Notes under the pieces: model-generated
Databases searched by the model: none
What the model was told of the DNA's origin: nothing
Seen by the model: the letters and a program-made list of their open reading frames with translations, nothing else
Translations under genes and position numbers: made by a program
Shown here: positions 30,914-40,975 of the stretch, in pieces
Layout of the letters: every line of letters starts with the position of its first letter
Position numbering within the stretch: the first letter of the stretch is position 1
NCBI GenBank assembly: GCA_903929765.1
Contig: CAIYVX010000097.1
Span: 1-64,000 of the forward strand
Length of the DNA stretch: 64,000 nt
From: an uncultured Planctomycetia bacterium
GTDB lineage: Bacteria; Planctomycetota; Phycisphaerae; FEN-1346; JAACEH01
Direction of reading: 5' to 3'

Positions 30914-33900
30914 ATGAAGAGGAACGTAACGTTGATGGTGATGTTTGTCGCGCTGTTGGCGCTGGCTGTGCCGGCGATGGCCCAGCCGGTGGTCACGCTG
31001 ACCATTTCGAGCGGGTTCAACATGAACGCCTGGTGCAGCCCGGCCATGTACAACAACTGCCAGGCGCAAAACAAGAGCCTGCCAACCTTGTACGGTGGGG
31101 AGTGGACCGGCTACTCGCTTAACCTGGCGAGCGATGGCAAAAACCCAGCCAGTCTGTGCGCCGACACGTTGAGCTCCGACGGCTTCTCTTTTTCGTACAG
31201 CGGCACCTATTTGTCCGGCATCCAGGGCACGCCGCGGAACGGCGTCCTGAACTCGACCGCCTATCCCGGCGGCGTTTACAACATCGCCTCGTTCCTGGGC
31301 AACGCCTCGATGCCCGCCGACTCGATCGACTCGATGAGTAATGCCGCGGTCTTCGGCAATAATCGCAACAATGGCGTCTGGACCGTCGCGCAGTTGACGT
31401 TGCCGGTGACGAACCAGGGCTACTACTCGGACATCAACTTCGTCCTGACGGTCGCCAACGCCGAAGGCCTCCAGATCTGGGCCAAATATTCCGACTCGAC
31501 CTCAGGCCTTCTCTACAACTGGCCGGCGGTTCAGGGCGGCGCCGGTCCGGGCATTGAGTCGCCCACCGGCTCGCTCACGGGCTACAACAACATCTATCGT
31601 TGCAGCTTGGATCTTTATGACGGCCGCGTCCCGCCGGCTTTTAGGGCCGACAACTTCGGGCCCAACCTCTACGAATTCTCCGCGCCCCTGACGCTGAATT
31701 CCGCCAAGCTGCTCAAGAGCATCGTGCTGGTCAATACTCTCGCTGCGGTCTGGTATAACAACTATGCTCCCGAACTGGCCTTCTTCGCGGCCTCGGCCAC
31801 GACCTCTGCCGGCCTGGACACGGTGACCGTCCAGACGTCCGCCAGCGGCAACATCACCGTCGCCACCTGTTCCAACGGCATACCATTCCTGGTCAACGGC
31901 TATCCCGTCAACACGACGGTGAGCATCACCGTTGTGCCCATCGGGGGATACACCTTCGCCAATTGGGTAGTGACCAACGCGACCATTGCTGACTCCAGCG
32001 CTTCCAATACCACGATGCTCATCACCGGCCCCGTCACCCTGTCGGCCAGCTACACCCCCGCCACCACGACTTACACCGTGACGGTCGTTGCTCCGACCGG
32101 CGGCGCGGTGACCGTATCTCCCGTTTATGTGACGAATGTGTACAACCCCAACTCTACGCCGCAGATCACGGCTACGCCCGCCACCGGCTACTACTTCGTC
32201 AATTGGACCAGCACGATGGGCGGCTCGGTCAACACGAGCACTGTTTCGCAGGCCAACCTGCCGGCCATGACCGACAACGTGACCGTGACGGCCAGCTTCG
32301 GCCAGGAAGATACCGTGACCATTAACCAGACCACCGGTGGCACTGTGACGGTGGCCGGGATTACCGCCAGCCAGTATTTCCTCCCCAGTGCGCAGCCGAC
32401 GATCACGGCCTCGGCCAACGCGGGTTACTCCTTCGGCAGTTGGAATGTAACCAATGGGACGCCCAATGGCAGCGGCTCGCAGACCACGTTGCAACTAAAT
32501 GGTGCCAGCGTGACCGTGGCGGCGGTTTTCGTTACCGCCAGCTACACGCCGGCCACACAGGTCAACGGCGGCAGCGGGGGGATCACCTTGACCCCACCGT
32601 CGTCAACCTACTCTTACGGCCAGGTCGTGGGCCTTTCGGCTTCCACGGCCACCCCCGGCTTTGTCTTCAATCATTGGGTGGTCACCGGGGCCTCGCAGTT
32701 GTCCAACTCGACCGCCGCGACCACTTCGCTGACCGTCTACGGCAACTTCACCCTGACCGCGGTCTTCTACAACACGGGCGCGACGCCCATCAATATTTCC
32801 AGCGGGTTCAACATGGGCGCCATGGTCGGCCCGAAAGATTACAATCTCTGCGTCGCGCAAAACCATAAGATGTCCTACCTGTTCGGCCTGGAGCCGCAAG
32901 GCTATGCGAATGCCCTGGGCAACGGTTGGGTCTTTGAATGCGACAGTTCGACCGCCGAAACCGGGTCGAGCTATAGCTACGGGGGCGCATATTACACCGG
33001 CCTGCAAGGCCTGCCGGAGAACGGCGTGCTGACGTCCAACGTGGATGGCCGGACCTACTGCATTGCCTCGGTCAGCGGCAACGCCCTGTTGTCCGGCGAC
33101 TGGACGGAGGCGGCCGTTCCGACGGGCAGCAACAATGCCAAATTCAACGCGGCGGTCCTCGCCCAGCCCTGGGGCTACGACGCGACCTACCCCCAGACCA
33201 CGACCGCGACCGTGAGCCAGGGCTACTACACGGACATCAACTTCGTCTTCGCGGCCGGGCTTGGCAATGGCGCCGCCTACATGCAGATCTGGGCCATCTA
33301 CTCCGACACCAGCTCGACCAAGCTCTACGACTTCGGTGATCCCGGCAGCGGCTACGCCGGCCCGAGCCTCACGGATTCAAGGACTGGGGTGGGTGACTTC
33401 AAAACCCTCTATACCACCACCGGTTGTTGGTCCGACTACTCGGGCACCATCGGCGGTGGCGTAGCCACTCCGCTGTCGCTCTTTGAGTTTGCCGCGCCGC
33501 GGACCCTCCTTTCCACCAAGCCCTTGGCGAAAATCAAGATCGTCGACACCTCGGGCAGCACCAAGCCGTATCATTACCGCGAACTGGCGGTCTTCGGCGC
33601 CACGGGTACGCCCGCGACAGGAACGTACACCGTGACGGTCAACCAGACCACGGGCGGCACGGTGGCGGTCTCGCCGAGCCAGGCCGGATATCCCAACAAC
33701 GCCCTGGCGACGGTCACGGCCACGGCCAGCCCGAACTATGTCTTCACCGGTTGGACGGTGACGGGTGGAACCATCAGCCCGAGCGCGTCGCAGGCCACCC
33801 TGACCGTCCAGGGCCCCGTGACCCTGTCGGCAAACTTCGCTGCAGCTTATACCGTAACGGTTAACCAGACCACCGGCGGCACGGTCTCGGTCTCGCCGAG

Positions 33901-36900
33901 CAATGCGGCCTATCTCTACAACGACACGGCGACGGTCACGGCCTCGGCCAACCCGGGCTACGGCTTCGTCAGTTGGAGTGCGACCAACGGAACGGTCAGT
34001 CCCAGCACGTCGCAGGCCACCCTGACCGTGCAACTGGGCAACGTGACTCTGTCGGCCAGCTTCGGTGCGGTCAACTACACGGCCACAGAGCAGGGCAACC
34101 TTGGCGGGACGGTGACCTTGAACCCCGCTTCGTCCACCTACTCTTACGGCCAGGTCGTGGGAATCACGGCGGCCAATGCCAACCCCAACTTTACCTTCTC
34201 TTATTGGACCGCTACCGGCGGGACGGTGTCGAACTCGGCGGCTGCGACCACTTCGCTGACCGTCTACAGCAACTTCAACCTGACCGCGGTCTTCTACAAC
34301 ACGGGGGCGACGCCGCTCAATATTTCCAGCGGCTTCAACATGAACGCCTGGTGCAGCCCGGCCATGTACAACAACTGCGTGGCGCATTCCGACAACCTGC
34401 CGGACCTGTACATCGGGGAGACGAACGGCTACTCGCTGGACCTGTCGAGCAATGGCCAAAACCCATCTAGTTTTTGTGCCGTCACTACGGCCTCCGACAG
34501 CGCCGGCAACAGCTCGTACAACTCGTACAACGGCGGCTATTTGACCGGCAAGCAGGGCACGCCGAGGAACGGCGTCCTGACCTCGACCGTCGATGGTCGC
34601 GTCTATAACATCGCCTCGATCCAGGGTAACGCCACGGTGCCCGCCGACTCGATCGACATGAAGAACGCCGTGGTCGTCGGCTATGTTAGCGCCTTTGGCT
34701 ACGGCGGCGCCTGGAACCTTACGCAGGTGACGCTGCCCGTGACGGCGGGCTACTACTCGGACATCAACTTCGTCCTGACGGCCGGGAACTACACCAATTC
34801 CTGCCAGATCTGGGCCGTCTACTCCGACACCACCTCGACCAAGCTCTACGACTGGGGGGCAACCAACGGTCCGACCGTTCAGGCGTCCAATCCTACGTCC
34901 GCCACCTTCCCGGGCTTCAACCCCGTCTTCATTAGCAGCATGAATCTTTATGACGGCGCCAAGTATCCGTATTTCCGGGCCGACGGCATCGGACCCACCC
35001 TCTACGAATTCTCCACGCCACTGACGCTGGTTTCCACCAAGCCGCTCACGGGCATCGTGGTCAAATGTAACAGCGCCAACGGCAGCCCCGAACTGGCCAT
35101 CTTCGGCGCCACCGCCTCTCCTGCGACAGGAACCAACACCGTGACGGTGAACCAGACGACCGGCGGCTCGGTGTCCGTCTCGCCGAGCAAGGCCGGATAT
35201 CCCAACAACGCCCAGGCGACGGCCACGGTCACAACCAGTCCGAACTATATCTTCACCGGCTGGACCGTGACCGGCGGAACGCTCTCCGGCAGCACGGGCA
35301 CCGACACCCTGACCGTCAACGGCAACGTCACCCTGTCGGCCAACTTCGCCGCAGCTTATACCGTGACGGTTAACCAGACCACCGGCGGTTCAGTGTCCGT
35401 CTCGCCGAGCAATTCGGCCTATCTCTACAATGCCACGGCGACGGTCACGGCCACAGCCAGCGCGAACTATTATTTTGTCGGTTGGAGCGTGACCGGCGGG
35501 ACGATTCCTGGAAGCACTGGTACGGACACCCTGACCGTGCAGGGCAACGTGACTCTGGCGGCCAACTTCGCCCTGAAAGACACCGTGACGGTCAACCCGA
35601 CCACCGGCGGCACAGTGACGGTAACGCCATCCGGTCCGTTCGTTCCCAACGCCACGGCGACGATCACGGCCTCGGCCAACCCTGGCTACGTCTTCGGCAG
35701 TTGGAGCGTGGCCGGTGGAAGCATCGCGCCGAATTCAAGCACGAACCCGGCTACGTTGACCGTGCAGGGCAACGTGACGCTGTCGGCTAACTTCACCGCC
35801 ATCAACTACTCGTCCACGACCCTGGCCAGCGGCTACGGGACGGCCCAGTTGACCTCCGCCGGTCCGTACACTTACGGCCAGGTCGTGGGCCTCACCGCTG
35901 CGGCCAGCACCGGCTGGTCGTTCAACCACTGGATCGTCACCGGAGCTTCGCAGTTGACCAACCCGACCTCCGCGACGACTTCTCTGACTGTGTACAACAA
36001 CTTCACCCTGACCGCGGTCTTCTCTTCCGCGGCCCAGCCGATTGACATCTCCAGTGGTTTCAACATGGCCGCCATGGTCGGCCCGAAAATGGCTCAGCTC
36101 ACCATCACGGACGGCCAGAGGATCGGGGGGATATTCGGCGATGAATCGAAGGGCTTTGCGATCAACCTGGGCGGCGGTGCGGGCAATAGCCTTATCTGCG
36201 ACAGTTCGTCCAACGAGGTCGGGTCGAGCTACGGCGGCACTTATTTCACCGGCGTGCAAGGCCTGCCCGAGAACGGCGTGTTGACGTCCAATGTGGATGG
36301 CCGGACCTACTGCATGGCCTCGGTCAGCGGCAACGCCCTGTTGCCCGGCGACTGGACGGAGGCGGCTGTTCCGACGGGCAGCAACAATGTCAAATACAAC
36401 GCGGCGGTCATCGCCCAGCCCTGGGGCTACGACGTGACCTATCCACAGTCCGCGACCATGAACGTGACCCCCGGCAACTATGCGGACATCAACTTCGTCT
36501 TCACGACCGGGTTCGACAATGGCGCTAGATACATGCAGATCTGGGCCATCTACTCCGACACCAGTTCGACCAAGCTCTACGACTTCGGCGATCCAGCCAC
36601 CGGCACCGCCGGCCCGGTCATCTCGGATTCGAGGACGGGGGTGGGTGACTTCACCACCCTCTACTCGGCCCACGTCGCGTGGAACAACCCCACGGGCCCC
36701 ATAGGACAAGCCAGGGGCGATGTTGCTCCGCTGACGCTCTACGAGTTTACCGTGCCGCGGCTCCTGGACTCCAGCAAGACCTTGACAGCCATCGAGATCC
36801 TCGACCCCACGGGCAACACCAAGGTCTATCATACTCGTGAACTGGCCATCTTTGCCGCCTCGGTCAGTCCGGCCGGGACCGTGGAGCCGGAGTACACGCT

Positions 36901-39124
36901 TACCGTCAACCAGACCACCGGCGGCACGGTGACGGTCTCCCCGAACACCGCGACGTATTCACTCGGCAGCACGCCGACGATTACGGCCCAAGCCAGCACG
37001 GGCTACGCCTTCATCCAGTGGATTGTGAACTACGGGTCGGTCTCCGGCAACACCGGGACAGACACTCTGACCGTCCTGGGCCCCGTAACCTTGTCGGCCA
37101 GCTTCGCCCCGACTTATGTCGTGACGGTCAACCAGACGACCGGCGGCACGGTGACCGTGACGCCGAGCCAGGCGGCCTATCTCTACAATGCCACGCCGAC
37201 GATTGCGGCTTCGGCCAACCCGGGTTATGCCTTCAGCAGTTGGAGTGTGACCGGACCGAGCACGCTCAGCAACTCGGCGGCGGTTTCGACCTCGTTGACC
37301 GTGACCGGCAATGGCACGTTGTCGGCGGTCTTCACTCCGATTAGTTACAACGTGGCCGGCCAGGCCAGTCCGACGGCGGGCGGCACCGTGAGTCCGGTCA
37401 GCACCACCGGCACTATCGGACAGGCGATTGCCCTCGGCCAGACCAACAACCCGGGCTATGCCTTCACGGGCTGGACCGTGGTCGGAGCATCGCTGAACAG
37501 CGACAGCACGGCGGTGATCATCGGCACGGCCAATGTGACGGTGACGGCCCACTACACGGCGAACAGCTACACGGTGACGGTGACGCAGCCGACCGGCGGC
37601 ACGATTGGCGTCAGCAGCCCGACGGCCAGCTACAACCAGGTGCTCACCCTCAGCCAGACCCCGGCGAATGGCTACACGTTCGAAGGCTACTCGGTCGCCA
37701 GCGGTGGCGGAACGATCTCCGGCGGCAACCAGTTGACGGTGACCAGCAATGTGACCGTGACGGGCAGCTACCTGCAGAACACCTACACCGGCAACGAGAC
37801 CGGCGGGACGATCAACTTGTCGAGCAACGGCCCGTACACCTACGGCCAGGTCGTCGGCGTCCAGGCCTCGGTCGCCGATGGCTTCACCCTCAACCACTGG
37901 TCCGTGACTGGACCGAGCACGTTGAGCAGTTCGACCGCGACGACGACGTCGCTGACCGTTTACGGCAGCTTCACCCTGACGGCTGACTTCACCGCGATTG
38001 TTTCCAACCTGACCGGCTCGGCCAACCCGGTTGGCGCCGGCACCGTGACCCTGGCCGGCCAGCCCACCGCGACCGGCACCATCGGCCAGACGATTGCCCT
38101 CAGCGCGACGCCCGTCGGCAGCTATACCTTCTCCTACTGGACGGTCCTCGATGATAGCGGCTATAACTGGGCCTCGGTGGCCCTGAGCAATTCGACCTTG
38201 GCGACGGCCAACCTGACCATCCCGGACATGGGTTCGGTGAGCGACATGAACCTGACCGTCATCGCCAACTTCGTGATGAGCAAATTCACCATCACCGTCA
38301 ACCCGACGACCGGCGGCCAGGTGACGGTGTCGCCGAGCACAGAGACGTACAACCTCAGCGACACGCCGACCATCACGGCGGCGCCCAATGCGGGCTACAA
38401 GTTCGCCGGTTGGAACGTCACGGGCGGAACGATCACCCCGGATCTGAACACCAACCCGGCCACCCTGACGGTCAACGGCAACGTGACGCTGTCGGCCAAC
38501 TTTACGGCCGAGACGTTCAACCTCGCGGCGGAAACCTCGAACACCTGGGTCTACCAGAACACGCCGGCGACGACCTTTGACCGCCATGCCTTGACGCTGA
38601 CGCTCAACGCGACGGACACCTGGAACAACACCACCTACACGATGACGGTGACCCAGGACGGAGCGAACGGCGTGGTCACGCCGACGCTGACGCAGACCAA
38701 CAGTTCGACGACGGTGTTGGTGTCGCCGACGGGGACGGCGCCGGTGGTCTGGACCGTTCCGGCGGCGAACACGACGACCGCTTACCTGGTGGGTGGCCGC
38801 GTGCTGAATGGGCTGGTTAAGAGCGCCGGGAACGTGGCCCTGACCGGCAGTTGCACGGTGACGGTAACCGTGGTCGGCGACGTGTCCGGCCCGGCGAACC
38901 CGGCGACAGCGAGCGTGACGGTCTTTGTCCGCAAGTTAGGCGACGTGGACGGCAACGGCAAGATCCAGATTGCCGATGAAAACTACATTACGCAGCGCAT
39001 CGCCACGGGCCAGACGCCGGTCGGGATCGATCCTGCGGCTCTGGATGTGGACGGCAACGGCAAGATTCAGGTGGCCGACGAGAACGTTATTACCGGCATC
39101 ATCGCCGGCCAGACGCTCCCGTAA
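30914..39124 (+). CDS. Giant secreted surface protein with alternating modules, InlB-type repeats and a dockerin-like end
   Basis: 2736 residues. Signal peptide 1-24 (ending PAMAQ). I read two kinds of about 270-residue modules: type A (NISSGFNMNAWCSPAMYNNC) at about residues 25-300 and 1130-1405, and type B (ISSGFNMGAMVGPK) at about 620-900 and 1705-1990. They alternate A-B-A-B, each followed by 3 to 7 copies of a 70-75-residue repeat (YTVTVNQTTGGTV...GWTVTGG...LTVQGNVTLSANF), 18 in all, of the bacterial InlB B-repeat kind. After a beta-sandwich stretch the protein ends with two calcium loops, DVDGNGKIQIADENYITQ and DVDGNGKIQVADENVITG, a type I dockerin pattern. AAGGAG precedes the ATG. It is probably an adhesin or matrix scaffold; partner cohesins are not in the window. 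Confidence 0.85.
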   Translation: MKRNVTLMVMFVALLALAVPAMAQPVVTLTISSGFNMNAWCSPAMYNNCQAQNKSLPTLYGGEWTGYSLNLASDGKNPASLCADTLSSDGFSFSYSGTYLSGIQGTPRNGVLNSTAYPGGVYNIASFLGNASMPADSIDSMSNAAVFGNNRNNGVWTVAQLTLPVTNQGYYSDINFVLTVANAEGLQIWAKYSDSTSGLLYNWPAVQGGAGPGIESPTGSLTGYNNIYRCSLDLYDGRVPPAFRADNFGPNLYEFSAPLTLNSAKLLKSIVLVNTLAAVWYNNYAPELAFFAASATTSAGLDTVTVQTSASGNITVATCSNGIPFLVNGYPVNTTVSITVVPIGGYTFANWVVTNATIADSSASNTTMLITGPVTLSASYTPATTTYTVTVVAPTGGAVTVSPVYVTNVYNPNSTPQITATPATGYYFVNWTSTMGGSVNTSTVSQANLPAMTDNVTVTASFGQEDTVTINQTTGGTVTVAGITASQYFLPSAQPTITASANAGYSFGSWNVTNGTPNGSGSQTTLQLNGASVTVAAVFVTASYTPATQVNGGSGGITLTPPSSTYSYGQVVGLSASTATPGFVFNHWVVTGASQLSNSTAATTSLTVYGNFTLTAVFYNTGATPINISSGFNMGAMVGPKDYNLCVAQNHKMSYLFGLEPQGYANALGNGWVFECDSSTAETGSSYSYGGAYYTGLQGLPENGVLTSNVDGRTYCIASVSGNALLSGDWTEAAVPTGSNNAKFNAAVLAQPWGYDATYPQTTTATVSQGYYTDINFVFAAGLGNGAAYMQIWAIYSDTSSTKLYDFGDPGSGYAGPSLTDSRTGVGDFKTLYTTTGCWSDYSGTIGGGVATPLSLFEFAAPRTLLSTKPLAKIKIVDTSGSTKPYHYRELAVFGATGTPATGTYTVTVNQTTGGTVAVSPSQAGYPNNALATVTATASPNYVFTGWTVTGGTISPSASQATLTVQGPVTLSANFAAAYTVTVNQTTGGTVSVSPSNAAYLYNDTATVTASANPGYGFVSWSATNGTVSPSTSQATLTVQLGNVTLSASFGAVNYTATEQGNLGGTVTLNPASSTYSYGQVVGITAANANPNFTFSYWTATGGTVSNSAAATTSLTVYSNFNLTAVFYNTGATPLNISSGFNMNAWCSPAMYNNCVAHSDNLPDLYIGETNGYSLDLSSNGQNPSSFCAVTTASDSAGNSSYNSYNGGYLTGKQGTPRNGVLTSTVDGRVYNIASIQGNATVPADSIDMKNAVVVGYVSAFGYGGAWNLTQVTLPVTAGYYSDINFVLTAGNYTNSCQIWAVYSDTTSTKLYDWGATNGPTVQASNPTSATFPGFNPVFISSMNLYDGAKYPYFRADGIGPTLYEFSTPLTLVSTKPLTGIVVKCNSANGSPELAIFGATASPATGTNTVTVNQTTGGSVSVSPSKAGYPNNAQATATVTTSPNYIFTGWTVTGGTLSGSTGTDTLTVNGNVTLSANFAAAYTVTVNQTTGGSVSVSPSNSAYLYNATATVTATASANYYFVGWSVTGGTIPGSTGTDTLTVQGNVTLAANFALKDTVTVNPTTGGTVTVTPSGPFVPNATATITASANPGYVFGSWSVAGGSIAPNSSTNPATLTVQGNVTLSANFTAINYSSTTLASGYGTAQLTSAGPYTYGQVVGLTAAASTGWSFNHWIVTGASQLTNPTSATTSLTVYNNFTLTAVFSSAAQPIDISSGFNMAAMVGPKMAQLTITDGQRIGGIFGDESKGFAINLGGGAGNSLICDSSSNEVGSSYGGTYFTGVQGLPENGVLTSNVDGRTYCMASVSGNALLPGDWTEAAVPTGSNNVKYNAAVIAQPWGYDVTYPQSATMNVTPGNYADINFVFTTGFDNGARYMQIWAIYSDTSSTKLYDFGDPATGTAGPVISDSRTGVGDFTTLYSAHVAWNNPTGPIGQARGDVAPLTLYEFTVPRLLDSSKTLTAIEILDPTGNTKVYHTRELAIFAASVSPAGTVEPEYTLTVNQTTGGTVTVSPNTATYSLGSTPTITAQASTGYAFIQWIVNYGSVSGNTGTDTLTVLGPVTLSASFAPTYVVTVNQTTGGTVTVTPSQAAYLYNATPTIAASANPGYAFSSWSVTGPSTLSNSAAVSTSLTVTGNGTLSAVFTPISYNVAGQASPTAGGTVSPVSTTGTIGQAIALGQTNNPGYAFTGWTVVGASLNSDSTAVIIGTANVTVTAHYTANSYTVTVTQPTGGTIGVSSPTASYNQVLTLSQTPANGYTFEGYSVASGGGTISGGNQLTVTSNVTVTGSYLQNTYTGNETGGTINLSSNGPYTYGQVVGVQASVADGFTLNHWSVTGPSTLSSSTATTTSLTVYGSFTLTADFTAIVSNLTGSANPVGAGTVTLAGQPTATGTIGQTIALSATPVGSYTFSYWTVLDDSGYNWASVALSNSTLATANLTIPDMGSVSDMNLTVIANFVMSKFTITVNPTTGGQVTVSPSTETYNLSDTPTITAAPNAGYKFAGWNVTGGTITPDLNTNPATLTVNGNVTLSANFTAETFNLAAETSNTWVYQNTPATTFDRHALTLTLNATDTWNNTTYTMTVTQDGANGVVTPTLTQTNSSTTVLVSPTGTAPVVWTVPAANTTTAYLVGGRVLNGLVKSAGNVALTGSCTVTVTVVGDVSGPANPATASVTVFVRKLGDVDGNGKIQIADENYITQRIATGQTPVGIDPAALDVDGNGKIQVADENVITGIIAGQTLP
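38938..39121 (+). other. Dockerin-like calcium-binding domain of the giant protein
   Basis: Two 20-residue F-hand repeats beginning DVDGNGKI and separated by about 16 residues, at the extreme C-terminus. The Asp/Asn pattern D-x-D-x-N-G-K is intact in both, so calcium binding is likely. Confidence 0.75.
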
Positions 39125-39179
39125 GCGTGCGGTTAGGCGGTTTCTGCTCGCCGCGTGTATTGTGTTCTGAAATCTGTTT

Positions 39180-39218
39180 GGGACCCTGTTCCTTCGCTTC
39201 AGGAAGGAACAGGGTCCC
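39180..39218 (+). terminator. Strong hairpin terminator after the giant gene
   Basis: Perfect 16-bp stem GGGACCCTGTTCCTTC / GAAGGAACAGGGTCCC with a 7-base loop, 55 bases past the stop. No T-run directly follows, so rho-independent termination would rest on stem strength. The remaining 39219-39430 holds nothing I recognise. Confidence 0.65.
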
Positions 39219-39430
39219 TGTGTTTCTGGATCAGGAACAGCCGGTCCGGCATAAAAAAACCGGGCCAGCGCCGCTAACTATAGTTCCGACGAACACCTGA
39301 TCAAGGCCATTCAGACCCCCGTGGCCGATTTCTGCGGCGGCTTTCGGCACAGGTCGATGTTATCGTCCTTACCGTTGGTGAACCACGCCGCGGCGATGGA
39401 CAGACAATAGCGCCAATCTGGGACATTGAG

Positions 39431-40801
39431 TCAGGGCAGCAGGTAACTACCGACAGACAGCGGTTCGGCCAGTTGGCCAGCCCCATCCTCGGGCGTTTCC
39501 GCCGGCAGTGGGCGGTCGCGTAGTTGGCCAGACCACAACTCGAACTCGTGCCGCCCGTGGCCTTCCTCGGCCGAGTAGAGAACGACATAGCTCATGACCT
39601 TCCAGGAGGCGAAGTGTCGCCCGCCGCAGGCGGTGTCCGCCGCCTGCCAGACGGTTCGCCAGGTGCCGGCGTTCAGATAAATGCGATCATAGCCCTCCGG
39701 CTCAGCCGGTCCCAGCGGGACGCTCTCGACCTCGTGCGTGTGGCCGTAAACGACGAAACGCGGCGCCCGGCCGTCCGGCAGCCGTTCGGCCAGGGCAAAC
39801 GGAGCATACTCCGACTCGGTCCGGTTCCGCAGAATGGCCCAACTTCGCAACATCCGCTCGCCCAGCCGTACCAGCGAGTCGACCATCGTCACCCGTTGCC
39901 GCGGGAGGCGATTCAGGAGCAGCCGCAGATAACGCCGCTCGAACCAGGTGAGCTGGCGGTCCGCGAAACGGCGGAACTCCGGGTTGGCCAGGAAGTCGCC
40001 GATGCAGCGGGCCAGAGCCCGGCTGGCCGCGCGTGCCACTTCCGTGTCCCCGCGGCCCAGCCGGCTCACTGTTTCGCTGACCCAGGAGGAGATAAGCGGA
40101 TAGGGTCGCACATTGTCGATCTCTTTCAGTCGCGTGACCACCTCCGGCGCCGCCAGGTGATCTCCCAACTCCCGGCCCACTTCGAAGGGCAGTCGATGGA
40201 GCAATTCAAGCACCACGCTGTCGCCCAGGCTCGAGGCGTCGCGGCCGGCGGTGGCGTCGAAGTTCAGATTATCGTGAATGTCGCCGTGGCGGGCGAGGCA
40301 ATCGTAGCCTCCGGCCGGCGAGGTGAACTCTGTCGGGAACCGCTCGGAGACGTAATGGCCGGCCAAACCGAGTTCGCGGGCCACGGCGGCGCGGGTGGAG
40401 GTGTACCGGTTGATCAGCCAATCGTGATTGCCCAGGAGATAGTCGAACGACACGCGACCGATCGGGACGGAACTGCGCGAGGAAACCCGGCGGCCTAGTT
40501 CTCGAAGGTGGGCGAGCGATTCGCGATTGCGGCGGAAGATGGCACCCAGAATGGCCAGAGTCAGCCGCTCCTGCGCCGGGCCGGTTTCGCTCCAGGGCCT
40601 GATACCGCCGGGATGGTCGAGCCAGAAACTGGAGCGGATGACGTCAAGCCCGTCGCCCAGAAGCACCAAGCGGACTTCCGAGGCCCGGCGTTTGCGGGCC
40701 AGGTCGGCCACCTGGTCGGCAAAGAGGTCGAAGGCCTCCTGGTTGATGGTTTCCCCGGAGGAGCCGTCGGTCAGATGAGTGTCGCTGAACAGGATTAACA
40801 T
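39431..40801 (-). CDS. Calcineurin-like metallophosphoesterase, Pho-regulated
   Basis: 456 residues, no signal peptide. The dimetal site motifs are all visible: SDTHLTDG (6-13), LLGDGLDVIRS, YLLGNHDWLINR and VYGHTHEVES. A helical region between about 180 and 320 separates GNHD from GHTH and is larger than in small phosphoesterases, so the substrate is uncertain (UDP-sugar, nucleotide or phosphodiester). A Pho box lies 47 bases upstream of the ATG, linking the gene to phosphate starvation. There is no ribosome-binding site; GATAAT lies 8 bases before the ATG, so the message may be leaderless. It follows pstB on the same strand. Confidence 0.85.
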   Translation of the reverse strand: MLILFSDTHLTDGSSGETINQEAFDLFADQVADLARKRRASEVRLVLLGDGLDVIRSSFWLDHPGGIRPWSETGPAQERLTLAILGAIFRRNRESLAHLRELGRRVSSRSSVPIGRVSFDYLLGNHDWLINRYTSTRAAVARELGLAGHYVSERFPTEFTSPAGGYDCLARHGDIHDNLNFDATAGRDASSLGDSVVLELLHRLPFEVGRELGDHLAAPEVVTRLKEIDNVRPYPLISSWVSETVSRLGRGDTEVARAASRALARCIGDFLANPEFRRFADRQLTWFERRYLRLLLNRLPRQRVTMVDSLVRLGERMLRSWAILRNRTESEYAPFALAERLPDGRAPRFVVYGHTHEVESVPLGPAEPEGYDRIYLNAGTWRTVWQAADTACGGRHFASWKVMSYVVLYSAEEGHGRHEFELWSGQLRDRPLPAETPEDGAGQLAEPLSVGSYLLP

Positions 40802-40847
40802 TTACTATAATTATCGTCTATGAATGTTAGTCTTCGACTGGAGTGAA

Positions 40848-40864
40848 AGTTAATTTACGGTTAA
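40848..40864 (-). promoter_or_regulatory. Pho box of the metallophosphoesterase gene
   Basis: TTAACC-GTAAA-TTAACT on the minus strand: two TTAAC half-sites with an 11-base period, the spacing used by PhoB/PhoP/SphR-type regulators. Similar boxes lie before pstS and phoB. Confidence 0.7.
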
Positions 40865-40934
40865 TCTGTGCGGATAAACACAAGGTCTTGTGGCTCACCC
40901 TCGGAATTCTTATCCTGGCGCCGTGCCCCCTGAA

Positions 40935-40966
40935 CATGGCGGCAAACAACGCCGCCAGGCCACCCG
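40935..40966. repeat. Palindromic repeat, family E
   Basis: TGGCGGC-AAACAAC-GCCGCCA (40937-40957) followed by GGCCACCC. Near-identical to 22701-22733; sits ten bases after the pstB stop and may end pst transcription. Confidence 0.75.
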
Positions 40967-40975
40967 CAATGACTC

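Noticed and set aside
36959..38587. 542-codon frame opposite the giant surface gene
   Set aside because: Arises from the repeated DNA of the InlB-type repeats; Arg/Gly/Val-rich without motifs.
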